Shown piece by piece: positions 25,337 through 33,469 of a DNA stretch of 48,792 nt. Within the stretch, counting starts at the first letter, position 1; every line of letters begins with the position of its first letter. The stretch is from [Clostridium] symbiosum. GTDB lineage: Bacteria; Bacillota; Clostridia; Lachnospirales; Lachnospiraceae. The stretch is taken from the NCBI GenBank assembly GCA_021769625.1, contig JAETSN010000030.1, positions 1 through 48,792 of the forward strand. Reading direction: 5' to 3'. The position numbers and the translations under genes are program-made. The notes under the pieces are model-generated. The model was not told where the DNA came from. It saw only the letters and a program-made list of their open reading frames with translations, and did no database searches.

Positions 25337-26197
25337 ATGAAGAAGAATTTTATAAAAACCCACGCGGGGATTGTTATAGGGGCCTTTCTGTATACGGCCC
25401 CTTATAATCTGCTTACCACGCCGATGGGCTTGTACAGCGGATATCTGACGGGGGTGGCGCAGATCATCCGCACGGTCCTTTCAGAACTCTTGCGGATTCC
25501 CATGACCTTCGACTGGACAGGGATCATTTTGTATATGATGAATATTCCGCTGCTGCTTTTGGCCTATAAGACCTTCGGGAAACGTTTCTTTGCAGAGACG
25601 ATCTTTACCGTGACGCTGACAGCGATCTTCTTTTCCGTGCTGCCGGTTCCGGGAAAACTGCTGATAGAGGATAAACTTACCGCCTGTCTGATCGCAGGCG
25701 CCGTCAGCGGATACGGGGCGGGACTTATTTTGAGATGCGGCAGTTCGGGCGGCGGCATGGACATCATAGGGATGTATTTCCTGAAAAAGAATCCGAATTT
25801 CGGCGTGGGAAAGATATCCATGTTTGTGGCGGTGTTCGTGTTTCTTTATTGCGCGGTGTTCTATGAACTGGAGACGGTGGTCTATTCTGTGATCTTTACG
25901 GCGGCGGGAACGATGGTCATGGACAGGGTGCATTATCAGAATGTAAAGATGTCTGTGGTGATCATCACAAAGTCCGCCTACATAGGGGATCTGATCACCT
26001 GTTCTTTGGGAAGAAGCGCTACGTTCTGGAAGGGGACAGGCGCCTACAGTTTGGAAGAGTTTTATGTGTATGTGACGGCAGTGTCAAAATATGAGGCGGG
26101 CAGGCTGCAGAACGAGATAAAAGAAGTGGATGAAAACGCGTTTATTATCTTTCAGAATGTGCAGGCGGTGGCAGGGCATTTTGAGAGTCATTTGTAG
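25337..26197 (+). CDS. YitT-family membrane protein
   Basis: The 286-residue product has about five hydrophobic segments in its first 190 residues (with ITFGAFLYT-like helix one and LITTP-like NLLTTPMGLYSGYLTG) and a soluble DUF2179 domain at the end (about 205-286, with LGRSATFWKGTGAYS). YitT proteins are widespread in Firmicutes and their role is unclear; some genomes place them with transport genes. The ATG follows the EIID stop with no gap and no clear ribosome site, so translation is probably coupled. A terminator follows at once. Confidence 0.88.
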   Translation: MKKNFIKTHAGIVIGAFLYTAPYNLLTTPMGLYSGYLTGVAQIIRTVLSELLRIPMTFDWTGIILYMMNIPLLLLAYKTFGKRFFAETIFTVTLTAIFFSVLPVPGKLLIEDKLTACLIAGAVSGYGAGLILRCGSSGGGMDIIGMYFLKKNPNFGVGKISMFVAVFVFLYCAVFYELETVVYSVIFTAAGTMVMDRVHYQNVKMSVVIITKSAYIGDLITCSLGRSATFWKGTGAYSLEEFYVYVTAVSKYEAGRLQNEIKEVDENAFIIFQNVQAVAGHFESHL

Positions 26198-26220
26198 GGG
26201 AGCGGGAAGCTCCCCTTTTA
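26197..26220 (+). terminator. terminator of the PTS operon
   Basis: GGGGAGC (26197-26203) pairs perfectly with GCTCCCC (26209-26215) over a five-base loop, and TTTT follows. The hairpin begins at the last base of the YitT stop codon. Confidence 0.9.
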
Positions 26221-26280
26221 AGATAGCCGCGGATTATTATGGACAGACTGCTCTTGAGAGGAGAGAAAGTTTTGAACGTC

Positions 26281-27300
26281 CTACACCCCGCCCTTCGGTG
26301 TGGTGGATTCCCTGATGATAAGCTCCGACTGTAGCTTGATATGCTGTGCTATGGAATCCGGATTCTGGATCCGGTCGATCAGCAGTTCCGCGGCGGTGTA
26401 ACCGAGCTGATATTTCGGCGTATTGATCGTTGTGATCGGCGGCGAGGATATGGTCGCGTAGTCCACGTTGTCATAGCCGATCACCATAAGGTCATCGGGC
26501 ACGCGGAGCTTTAACTGCCTCGCGGCGTTGATGACAGCGCAGGCGTAGAGGTCGGAGATGGTCAGGAAAGCATCCGGGCGGTAGGCCTGCGAGAGGAGCT
26601 GTGTGGCGGAGGAAAACGCCATATTATAGTTGATCTCCGGGAGATTGACGATCCAGCGCAGCGTCGGTTTGATGCCGGCTGCCTGCAGTGTCTTCAAGTA
26701 GCCCTCCTGCCGGACATAATTGTCGCGGTATTTCAGGGAACCGGAGATAAAAGCGATCTTCCTGCGGCCGTGGGAGATCAGATGGTTGATGGCGGTGGAC
26801 GCCATTTTAAAGTCGTCAAAGCTGACGGACGAGACGGTTTTGCTGTTTAGGTCATAATCGCAGCACTGTACGACCGGAACGATGCTGCTCAGGGTATGCA
26901 TCAACTGGGCGTTCAGGTGGTTCAGGCAGATGACGCCTGATATTTTGGTATGCCTTATAAGCTGCTCAAAAGAGGAAAAAGTGTTGCTGCCGAGCTGCTC
27001 CTGCAGGATCATCATCGTGTAGCCGTGCTGGAGGGCGGATGCCTTTGCGCCCTTGATGATCTCGTTAAAGAAAGAATTGAACTCAAAGGGCAGGACAAAG
27101 AGAAGGAGCCTGCCGGAGGAGGGGGCCTGTGCAATATACTCGTTGGGGTTCAGCCCCCGCTCTTCCAGTACATGATATACTTTTTCTATCAGGCCTGCCT
27201 TTACGTTGCTCTGCCCGTTTAGGACACGGGATACGGTAGCGGCGGAAACGCCGGCTTCCTCTGCGATTTCCGAAAAGGAAAATGGATACTTTCTGCGCAT
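26281..27300 (-). CDS. LacI-family transcriptional repressor
   Basis: The 339-residue product has the LacI helix-turn-helix at about 7-35 (FSEIAEEAGVSAATVSRVLNG) with the hinge helix after it, then a periplasmic-binding-type effector domain (about 65-330, with the YDNVDYATISSPPITTINTP segment). It is divergent from the sugar ABC operon starting at 27570, and a perfect palindrome lies between them at 27459-27483. The likely effector is the sugar taken up by that operon or its phosphate. It is convergent with the PTS operon. Confidence 0.92.
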   Translation of the reverse strand: MRRKYPFSFSEIAEEAGVSAATVSRVLNGQSNVKAGLIEKVYHVLEERGLNPNEYIAQAPSSGRLLLFVLPFEFNSFFNEIIKGAKASALQHGYTMMILQEQLGSNTFSSFEQLIRHTKISGVICLNHLNAQLMHTLSSIVPVVQCCDYDLNSKTVSSVSFDDFKMASTAINHLISHGRRKIAFISGSLKYRDNYVRQEGYLKTLQAAGIKPTLRWIVNLPEINYNMAFSSATQLLSQAYRPDAFLTISDLYACAVINAARQLKLRVPDDLMVIGYDNVDYATISSPPITTINTPKYQLGYTAAELLIDRIQNPDSIAQHIKLQSELIIRESTTPKGGV

Positions 27301-27458
27301 ATTTTCTCCTTTGCATACAGAGGGATCATCGTACCCACTGTTTTATGCGTTTCAGTATAGCACATTTCAGGCAAATTTCAAGGATTTTGGATGTTATTTC
27401 TGAAATAAAAAGTCGAACTTGTCATATTTGTATAAAAATAGACAGAGAAATGGCGGGG

Positions 27459-27483
27459 ATTATTGTAAATATTTTACAATAAT
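27459..27483. promoter_or_regulatory. candidate LacI-family operator
   Basis: ATTATTGTAAA (27459-27469) and TTTACAATAAT (27473-27483) are perfect 11-base inverted repeats around TAT. The TTGTAAA half sites resemble known LacI/CcpA-family operators, though the usual central CG is missing. It lies just upstream of the -35 box of the sugar operon. Confidence 0.65.
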
Positions 27484-27504
27484 ATATATTCTGACACTGT
27501 TGCG

Positions 27505-27533
27505 TTGACAATCAATCTGAAATTACATACGCT
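27505..27533 (+). promoter_or_regulatory. promoter of the sugar ABC operon
   Basis: TTGACA (27505-27510) is a perfect -35 box; TACGCT (27528-27533) is an acceptable -10 box 17 bases away. The predicted operator lies 22 bases upstream. Confidence 0.55.
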
Positions 27534-27569
27534 GATTACAGAAATAAATAAGAGAAAGGGGGGATGCGG

Positions 27570-28709
27570 ATGCGGTGTATTTTGCAGTTGAGCACAGGAA
27601 GCTTTAACCGCTCCGCATGCAGAGCGGAGGAAGCGGTAAAGACGCTGGAGTACTGCATGCAGGTTCTGGATGTGGAAAAAGTGATATTCGGCTGGGCTGC
27701 GGATATCGCATTAAATCAGGAGATCAGCCGTATGCTGGATCGATATCCGGTGGAAAAGTATCTGTGGCTTCCGGTGTTCGCTGAAATTCAGGACAGGGAA
27801 GGAGTTTGGCAGAACAAGAATATTTCGGATCAGAAAAGACAGGAGATCAACACCTGTAAAGAGGACGCATTTGACTTTGTCTGCCAGTCATCCCGGGAAA
27901 ATATGACATACGCGGTGGAAGTATTTGACAGGTTGACAGAGGGCTGTCGTATGGACGGCGTATTTCTGGACAGGATACGGTACGCTTCCGCGGCGGGAGG
28001 AAGCAGCGCGTTGTATGGATGCTGGTGTCCGCACTGTCAGGATATCTATGAGAAAAATGGAGTGGATACAGAACGGGTCAGGGCGATGGCAGAGGAAGAA
28101 AATATGGAACGGTTCATACCATCGGCGCTTGAACGGGGTATCTACCGCTATGGGGATCAGGATATTGACAGGCTTATGGCGGCAAAGCGGCAGATCATCA
28201 CTTCCCAGGTGGGGGCGCTCTGTGAGCGGTTTCACAGCCGGGGGCTGAAAGTCGGCGCGGATACCTTTGCACCTTCCATTGCGGATTTTGTCGGACAGGA
28301 TATCGACGCGCTGGCAGAAAAGGTGGATTTTATAAAACCGATGGCCTATATTCGGACCGATGCGCCGGCGGGCATTCCCTTTGAACTGCGCGCTCTCGGA
28401 AGCAGCATAAAGAAGCGGATCGATGAACTGTGGGAAGAGGATACGGGAAGCATGGAAACATTGGTCCGGCAGATGCAGGAGCTGAAAGGCAGAGGTTACG
28501 CAGTGGCGCCGGGAATCGACGCAAACCGGATCGAGGGCATCTGCGATGCGGATGCTGCTTATGTCAAAGAGTTTCTGCGGAAACTGGACTTAGCAGGTAT
28601 CGACAGGGCTGTCCTTTCGTGGAACATCATGCAGATATCAAAAGAAACGATCAGAGAACTGGCGGATGTTATGCCCGCTTCCTCAAAAGGAAACGGGATA
28701 GCAATATAA
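27570..28709 (+). CDS. unrecognised TIM-barrel-like protein, possible glycosidase
   Basis: The 379-residue product has a strand/helix rhythm that suggests a (beta/alpha)8 barrel. MDGVFLDRIRYAS at about 130-142 resembles the GHL10/DUF187-type and related glycosidase strand ending D.IRY, and GLKVGADTFAPS and VDFIKPMAYIRTD look like later barrel strands. A CxxC pair is present (CWCPHC). It has no signal peptide, so it acts inside the cell. It heads a sugar ABC operon and may process the imported sugar. The ATG at 27570 suits the AAAGGGGGG site better than 27564. The family assignment is tentative. Confidence 0.6.
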   Translation: MRCILQLSTGSFNRSACRAEEAVKTLEYCMQVLDVEKVIFGWAADIALNQEISRMLDRYPVEKYLWLPVFAEIQDREGVWQNKNISDQKRQEINTCKEDAFDFVCQSSRENMTYAVEVFDRLTEGCRMDGVFLDRIRYASAAGGSSALYGCWCPHCQDIYEKNGVDTERVRAMAEEENMERFIPSALERGIYRYGDQDIDRLMAAKRQIITSQVGALCERFHSRGLKVGADTFAPSIADFVGQDIDALAEKVDFIKPMAYIRTDAPAGIPFELRALGSSIKKRIDELWEEDTGSMETLVRQMQELKGRGYAVAPGIDANRIEGICDADAAYVKEFLRKLDLAGIDRAVLSWNIMQISKETIRELADVMPASSKGNGIAI

Positions 28710-28738
28710 AAGCAAAGAATTCTAAAGGAGGAAAAAAC

Positions 28739-29794
28739 ATGAAAAGGAAATTAATGGTAACTGTTTTGGCGGCATCGCTGGCATTTGGCCTTGCGGCATG
28801 CGGGAACGCTGCAGGCGGGGAAACGGCACCGGAAGAGGCGGCAGCAGAAGAGGCAGCTCCTGCCGAGGAAGAAGCTCCCGCAGAGGAAACGCCGGCTAAG
28901 GAAGAGGCGGAACCTGCGGCAGAGGAGGGAAAGACATTAAAAGTTGCATATATCCCGAATTCCATGTCAAACGAAATGAATGCATACGGCTATAAGATCA
29001 TGGAAGAACACCAGGGCGATTATAATATGGAAGTGACCGCTTTTGACGGACAGTATGATTCCCAGACGGAGACAGCGGCGATCACAAACTGTATCGGGCA
29101 GGGCTATGATGCGCTGATTCTGTGTCCCAGTGATATCAACGCCGTGATTCCTTCTGTGATGCAGGCAAAAGAGGCGGGGATCATCGTGGCGATGTACTCC
29201 GCAGATCTGCCGGAGGAATACCGTGAGTACCGTGATATCTTTGTTGGAGTGGACGACACAGAAGCGGGAAAAAATGCGGCGAAGGCATTTATCGATCAGT
29301 TCCCCGACGGCGCGAAGGTGATCGAGGTCGGCGGCACGGCGGGAACGGACGCGCAGATTCGCAGACATGACGGATTCAACGCAGGGCTGGAAGGCTCCAA
29401 TATCGAAGTGCTGGACTATCAGGCGACGGATAGCTGGTCTTCCAATGAGACGATGGCGATCACGGAGGATATGATCGTAAAATACGGCGACGAGATCCAG
29501 GGCATCTTCTGTCATTGGGACGGCGGCGCGACAGGATGTATCGAGGCGCTGAAGAACGCGGGGATCGAAGGCACTTACATTGTGGCGATCGACGGCAGCA
29601 GGAGCGGTTTTGACCAGGTGAAGGACGGCACACAGAATGTCTGCATCAGCCAGAACGTTGTAAATATTTCCCTGAAAGCGCTGGAAGTGATCCGCAATGC
29701 GGCGGACGGCAAGAATTTTGAGGCGGAAAACTATGTGCCCCTCGATATGGTGACTTTAGACAACGTGGAAGAATTGCCGTATCCGGAGTGGTAA
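28739..29794 (+). CDS. sugar ABC transporter substrate-binding lipoprotein (RbsB type)
   Basis: The 351-residue product has a lipoprotein signal with lipobox LAACG, cut before the Cys at about position 21. An Ala/Glu/Pro-rich spacer (about 26-60) follows, then a ribose-type periplasmic-binding fold beginning LKVAYIPNSMSNEMN, with the FVGVDDTEAGKNAA and VAIDGSRSGFDQV segments. It would capture the sugar at the outer membrane face and deliver it to the permeases. AAAGGAGG lies before the ATG at 28739; the longer in-frame extension to 28430 lies inside the previous gene and is not real. Confidence 0.93.
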   Translation: MKRKLMVTVLAASLAFGLAACGNAAGGETAPEEAAAEEAAPAEEEAPAEETPAKEEAEPAAEEGKTLKVAYIPNSMSNEMNAYGYKIMEEHQGDYNMEVTAFDGQYDSQTETAAITNCIGQGYDALILCPSDINAVIPSVMQAKEAGIIVAMYSADLPEEYREYRDIFVGVDDTEAGKNAAKAFIDQFPDGAKVIEVGGTAGTDAQIRRHDGFNAGLEGSNIEVLDYQATDSWSSNETMAITEDMIVKYGDEIQGIFCHWDGGATGCIEALKNAGIEGTYIVAIDGSRSGFDQVKDGTQNVCISQNVVNISLKALEVIRNAADGKNFEAENYVPLDMVTLDNVEELPYPEW

Positions 29795-29927
29795 AGTGTA
29801 AGAAGATGTTCTAAGACAGCAAAATACGCTGTCTAAGAACATCTAAATCTTACACAAAAGAACGCAAAAGCAGCGTTCTTTGCAGATCGTTTGTGCCGCT
29901 GGGAGCGGCATGGTAGTAAAGTGTAAG
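29791..29927 (+). ncRNA. structured intergenic element, family 2, copy 1
   Basis: The element starts at the stop of the binding-protein gene. Stem 1 pairs 29796-29820 with 29828-29855, with an A-A mismatch and an AAA bulge. Stem 2 pairs AAGAACGC (29858-29865) with GCGTTCTT (29873-29880). Stem 3 pairs TGCCGCT (29894-29900) with AGCGGCA (29904-29910). A 12-base direct repeat, GTAAAGTGTAAG, marks both ends (29791-29802 and 29916-29927). A further hairpin lies at 29936-29965. The same structure recurs at 46216-46355 with compensatory changes. The strand is inferred from the adjacent gene. The site within an operon suggests a role in transcript processing or partial termination. Confidence 0.7.
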
Positions 29928-30038
29928 CATGGCGAATTGCAGCGCAGGTAAATCTGCGTTGCAATCCGCATTCGGGTTGTATACAATTTAGGTAAAAGAA
30001 ACAGGAACGATGGAGTTTGAAACAGGAGGGTAAACAGG

Positions 30039-31520
30039 ATGGATAAACAGCTTTCCGATGTGATCCTGTCCGTGGAGCATGTCAGCAAGGCCTTTCCGGG
30101 CGTGAAAGCGCTGGATGATGTATCGCTGCAGGTGGGGCGCGGCGTTGTGCATGGCATCGTAGGGGAAAACGGGGCGGGCAAGTCCACGCTCATGAAGATA
30201 CTGTCCGGCGTTTATACAAAGGACGCCGGCACGGTTGTATTTGACGGGCAGAAGATAGAGAAGACGACGCCGATGGAATCGCTGCGCAGGGGACTCAGCA
30301 TCATCTATCAGGAATTCAGCCTGATCTCCTCCATGACGGTAGGGGAAAATATCTTTCTGGGAAGGTTCAGGGAAGCCGGCGGTATGCGGGGAACTCACCA
30401 GAAGGCGAAGGAACTGCTGGAACAGATCGGTTCTTCCATCCATACCCACAGCTATGTGTCGGAATTGAGCACTTCGGAAAAACAGATGGTGGAGATCGCG
30501 AAAGCGCTCTCCTTCCGGTCGAAGCTCATCATCATGGATGAGCCTTCCAGCAGCCTGACCGAAGAAGAACTTGCGAAACTGGGGGATATCATCCGCCAGA
30601 TGAAGAGCGAAGGGATATCCATCCTGTATATCAGCCATAAGCTGGACGAGATCTTTGAGTACTGTGATTTTGTGACAGTCATGCGGGACGGACATGTGAT
30701 CGATACCCGTCCTGTCTCCGAGTTAGGACGCAGGGAAATGGTGGGCATGATGGTAGGCAGGACGATAGAGAACGAATACCCGGAACGTCCTCATTTTGTC
30801 GGAGAGCCGTTGATGAAGGTGGAGCATCTGACCACCAATAAGCTGAAAGATATTTCGTTTACCTTGAATCGCGGAGAAATCCTCGGGTTTGTGGGCCTGG
30901 TGGGGGCAGGCAGGACGGAGATCGTCCGTGCGATCTACGGTGCAGACAAGGTGAAACGGAAAGAAATACGGATCGAAGGGGAGGCGGTAAAGATAATAAG
31001 CCCCCAGGACGGGAAAAAGCATGGGATGGCATTTGTGCCGGAGGACCGCAAACAACAGGGGCTGGTGCTGCCGTTTTCCGTGGAGTCCAACATTTCCATG
31101 GCGAATCTGAAAAAGCTGAAAAAGGGCATGTTCCTCTCGGGGGAGAGAGAGCGGAAGATGGCAAAGGACAAGATAAACGAACTGCTCATTAAGACGCCGT
31201 CCCCCACTTCCGTTATCGAAAATCTCTCGGGCGGCAATCAGCAGAAATGCATTATCGGAAGATGGCTGGAGACGGAACCGAAGATCCTGATCATGGACGA
31301 ACCCACAAGGGGGATCGATGTGGGCGCGAAATATGAGATCTATATGCTGATGAAAAAGGCGGTGGAGGCGGGAAGCTCCATTATCCTGATCTCCTCGGAA
31401 CTGCCGGAAGTGCTGCATATGAGCAACCGTGTGCTGACCATAGCGGACGGGCGCATCACGGGGGAATTTGATCCGGAGAAAGTGTCCGCGCAGGAGATCA
31501 TGAACAGGGCGATAGGATAG
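30039..31520 (+). CDS. sugar ABC transporter ATP-binding protein (RbsA/MglA type)
   Basis: The 493-residue product has two ABC cassettes in tandem, as usual for ribose/galactose-type importers. Cassette one has Walker A GENGAGKS and Walker B LIIMDEPSSSL, with a signature that is weak (VSELSTSEKQ). Cassette two has a degenerate Walker A (GLVGAGRTE), the signature ENLSGGNQQK and Walker B ILIMDEPTRGID. This asymmetry is normal in the family. It energises the two permeases that follow. Confidence 0.95.
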   Translation: MDKQLSDVILSVEHVSKAFPGVKALDDVSLQVGRGVVHGIVGENGAGKSTLMKILSGVYTKDAGTVVFDGQKIEKTTPMESLRRGLSIIYQEFSLISSMTVGENIFLGRFREAGGMRGTHQKAKELLEQIGSSIHTHSYVSELSTSEKQMVEIAKALSFRSKLIIMDEPSSSLTEEELAKLGDIIRQMKSEGISILYISHKLDEIFEYCDFVTVMRDGHVIDTRPVSELGRREMVGMMVGRTIENEYPERPHFVGEPLMKVEHLTTNKLKDISFTLNRGEILGFVGLVGAGRTEIVRAIYGADKVKRKEIRIEGEAVKIISPQDGKKHGMAFVPEDRKQQGLVLPFSVESNISMANLKKLKKGMFLSGERERKMAKDKINELLIKTPSPTSVIENLSGGNQQKCIIGRWLETEPKILIMDEPTRGIDVGAKYEIYMLMKKAVEAGSSIILISSELPEVLHMSNRVLTIADGRITGEFDPEKVSAQEIMNRAIG

Positions 31521-31540
31521 GGAAAGAAAGGGAAGAACAG

Positions 31541-32503
31541 ATGGATGCAAAAACTCGCATCGGATATTTTGTGAAAAATAATCTGGTTTTAGTGACAATT
31601 ATGATATTGGCGGCAGCGACTGCCCTGATAGAACCGAAATTCCTCACGGTTGCCAATCTGGGAAACCTGATGAACCAGTTCGGTCCCTTAAGCTTCGTTG
31701 CGCTCGGCATGACGTTAGCTATCATCGGGGGATTTATCGATCTTTCCGTGGCGGGCATCGTATCTTTGAGCGCGGTATTTACCATCTCCATGATCGATGT
31801 GCTGGGGCAGGGCGGCGCGCTGATCGCAGGGCTGATCGCGGGCGCGGCGATGGGGCTTTTGAACGCGCTCATTGTCGTGAGCTGCGGGGCGCTGACACAG
31901 GCGAAGGCGCTTTTTATCACATACGGGCTCAGCGCGGTGTACAGCGCGGCGGCGCTGCTCTACACGGACGGGGCGACACAGCATATGTCGCATCTGACAA
32001 ACCGGACGGATCTTTTTAAAGCCATCGGCTCCGGCAGGGCAGGCTTCGTCCCGGCATCCTTTTTACTGTTTATCGTCATCATGGCGCTGCTGCATATTTT
32101 CCTCGCGCACACCCAGACAGGGCGGGAGATCTGTCTGGCAGGCGCCAATATCACGGCGGCTGATCTCTCCGGCATACCGGTAAAAAGGCGCATCACGCTG
32201 GTGTTTGTGCTGTCCGGCGTGTTGTCCGCTTTCGGGGCGATCGTGCTGTTTTCCCGCATCACGACGGCATCCCCGCTTCTGGGGGCGAACTATGAGACAA
32301 ACGCGATACTGGCGGTGGTGGTGGGCGGCACGTCCCTTGCCGGCGGGCGGGGAAGCGTGGTCAGGACGATGCTGGGCGTTATGCTTGTTATTTTACTGTC
32401 CAACTGCCTGAATCTTCTGGGCGTGTCAACCTATCTGCAGTCGGTATGTAAAGGCGCGGTCCTGATCATCGCGATCTGGCTCGACCGGCGCAGGGTAAAG
32501 TGA
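31541..32503 (+). CDS. sugar ABC transporter permease (RbsC type), first
   Basis: The 320-residue membrane protein has eight or more hydrophobic segments and the RbsC-family signatures GMTLAIIGGFIDLSVAGIVSLS and VVGGTSLAGGRGSVVRT, the second being the cytoplasmic loop that docks on the ATPase. It is 20 bases after the ATPase gene and 10 before the second permease. Having two different permeases suggests a heterodimeric channel. Confidence 0.94.
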   Translation: MDAKTRIGYFVKNNLVLVTIMILAAATALIEPKFLTVANLGNLMNQFGPLSFVALGMTLAIIGGFIDLSVAGIVSLSAVFTISMIDVLGQGGALIAGLIAGAAMGLLNALIVVSCGALTQAKALFITYGLSAVYSAAALLYTDGATQHMSHLTNRTDLFKAIGSGRAGFVPASFLLFIVIMALLHIFLAHTQTGREICLAGANITAADLSGIPVKRRITLVFVLSGVLSAFGAIVLFSRITTASPLLGANYETNAILAVVVGGTSLAGGRGSVVRTMLGVMLVILLSNCLNLLGVSTYLQSVCKGAVLIIAIWLDRRRVK

Positions 32504-32512
32504 GGTGGAGAG

Positions 32513-33469
32513 ATGAGTGTTGTCAGAAAAGTGGTAAAGGAGATCGAAAAACGTAAAGCGCTGACAGCGATATTGCTGATGTTGTTTATGATGCTGTTTT
32601 TTGATACGAGATTTTATACGGCATACAACCTGCTGGATATGTTGAACTCGGCGGCGATCCTTGAGATGCTCGCCTTTGGAGTAACACTTGTTATTATATG
32701 CGGCGGATGTGATTTTTCCATCGGCGCTATGATGAGCCTTGCGGGGATCATCACGATCAAACTGATGGACCATGTGCCTTTGGGGATCGCGATCTGCGCC
32801 GCCATCGCCTGCGGCGCGCTGGTGGGCTTCATCAACGGTTTTCTGGTGGTGAAACAGAAGACGGAGCCGTTTATCATCACCCTCGGCATGGGGATGCTGC
32901 TGAAAGGGATCGCCCAGCAGATCACGGACGCCCATCCGGTTCCGGCAAAAAATCTTTCCTACATGAAGATCGCAAACGGAAAGGTGCTTTTTAATATACC
33001 GAATCTGATCATCATCATGGTCGTCATGCTGCTGTTATTTTACTATATTCTGCGGTATACTCCTTTTGGAAGGAACTGTTATGCGGTGGGCGGAGACTAC
33101 CATGTGGCATCCCAGTCCGGCATCCGGGCGGAGCGGATCAAATGGTCGGCTTTTGTGATCTGTGGCGCCATGGCGGCATTCTGCGGGGTGCTGCTCTCAT
33201 CGAAGCTGAATACGGGGTCCTCCATCTACGGGGATTCCACAGCCCTGTCCGTCAACTGCGGCTGCGTTGTGGGCGGTACGTCCTTCGCGGGCGGCGTGGG
33301 CGGCATTCCGCAGTCCTTTATCGGGCTGCTGGCGATACAGGTTCTGGAGAACTGCATGAATATGCTGGGTATCAGCGCCTATGTGCAGCAGGTCTGCGAG
33401 GGGATCATCATTCTGCTGATCCTGTGGTTTGACAATTATGCGCAGAAGCGGAAGGAAGAGGCGGTATGA
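32513..33469 (+). CDS. sugar ABC transporter permease (RbsC type), second
   Basis: The 318-residue membrane protein has the same plan as its neighbour: VTLVIICGGCDFSIGAMMSLAG in the first half, VGGDYHVASQSGIRAERIKW before the last helices and VVGGTSFAGGVGGIPQ as the ATPase-contact loop. The two permeases are clearly paralogous but well diverged. The last bases overlap the kinase start by four. Confidence 0.94.
   Translation: MSVVRKVVKEIEKRKALTAILLMLFMMLFFDTRFYTAYNLLDMLNSAAILEMLAFGVTLVIICGGCDFSIGAMMSLAGIITIKLMDHVPLGIAICAAIACGALVGFINGFLVVKQKTEPFIITLGMGMLLKGIAQQITDAHPVPAKNLSYMKIANGKVLFNIPNLIIIMVVMLLLFYYILRYTPFGRNCYAVGGDYHVASQSGIRAERIKWSAFVICGAMAAFCGVLLSSKLNTGSSIYGDSTALSVNCGCVVGGTSFAGGVGGIPQSFIGLLAIQVLENCMNMLGISAYVQQVCEGIIILLILWFDNYAQKRKEEAV

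Noticed and set aside
26281-26310. Hairpin at the 3' end of the LacI-type gene as its terminator
   Set aside because: The pairing lies within the coding end and lacks a following T-run on the minus strand.
28430-28738. Upstream extension of the binding-protein gene
   Set aside because: It lies inside the previous gene in another frame; the lipoprotein signal and AAAGGAGG site define the start at 28739.
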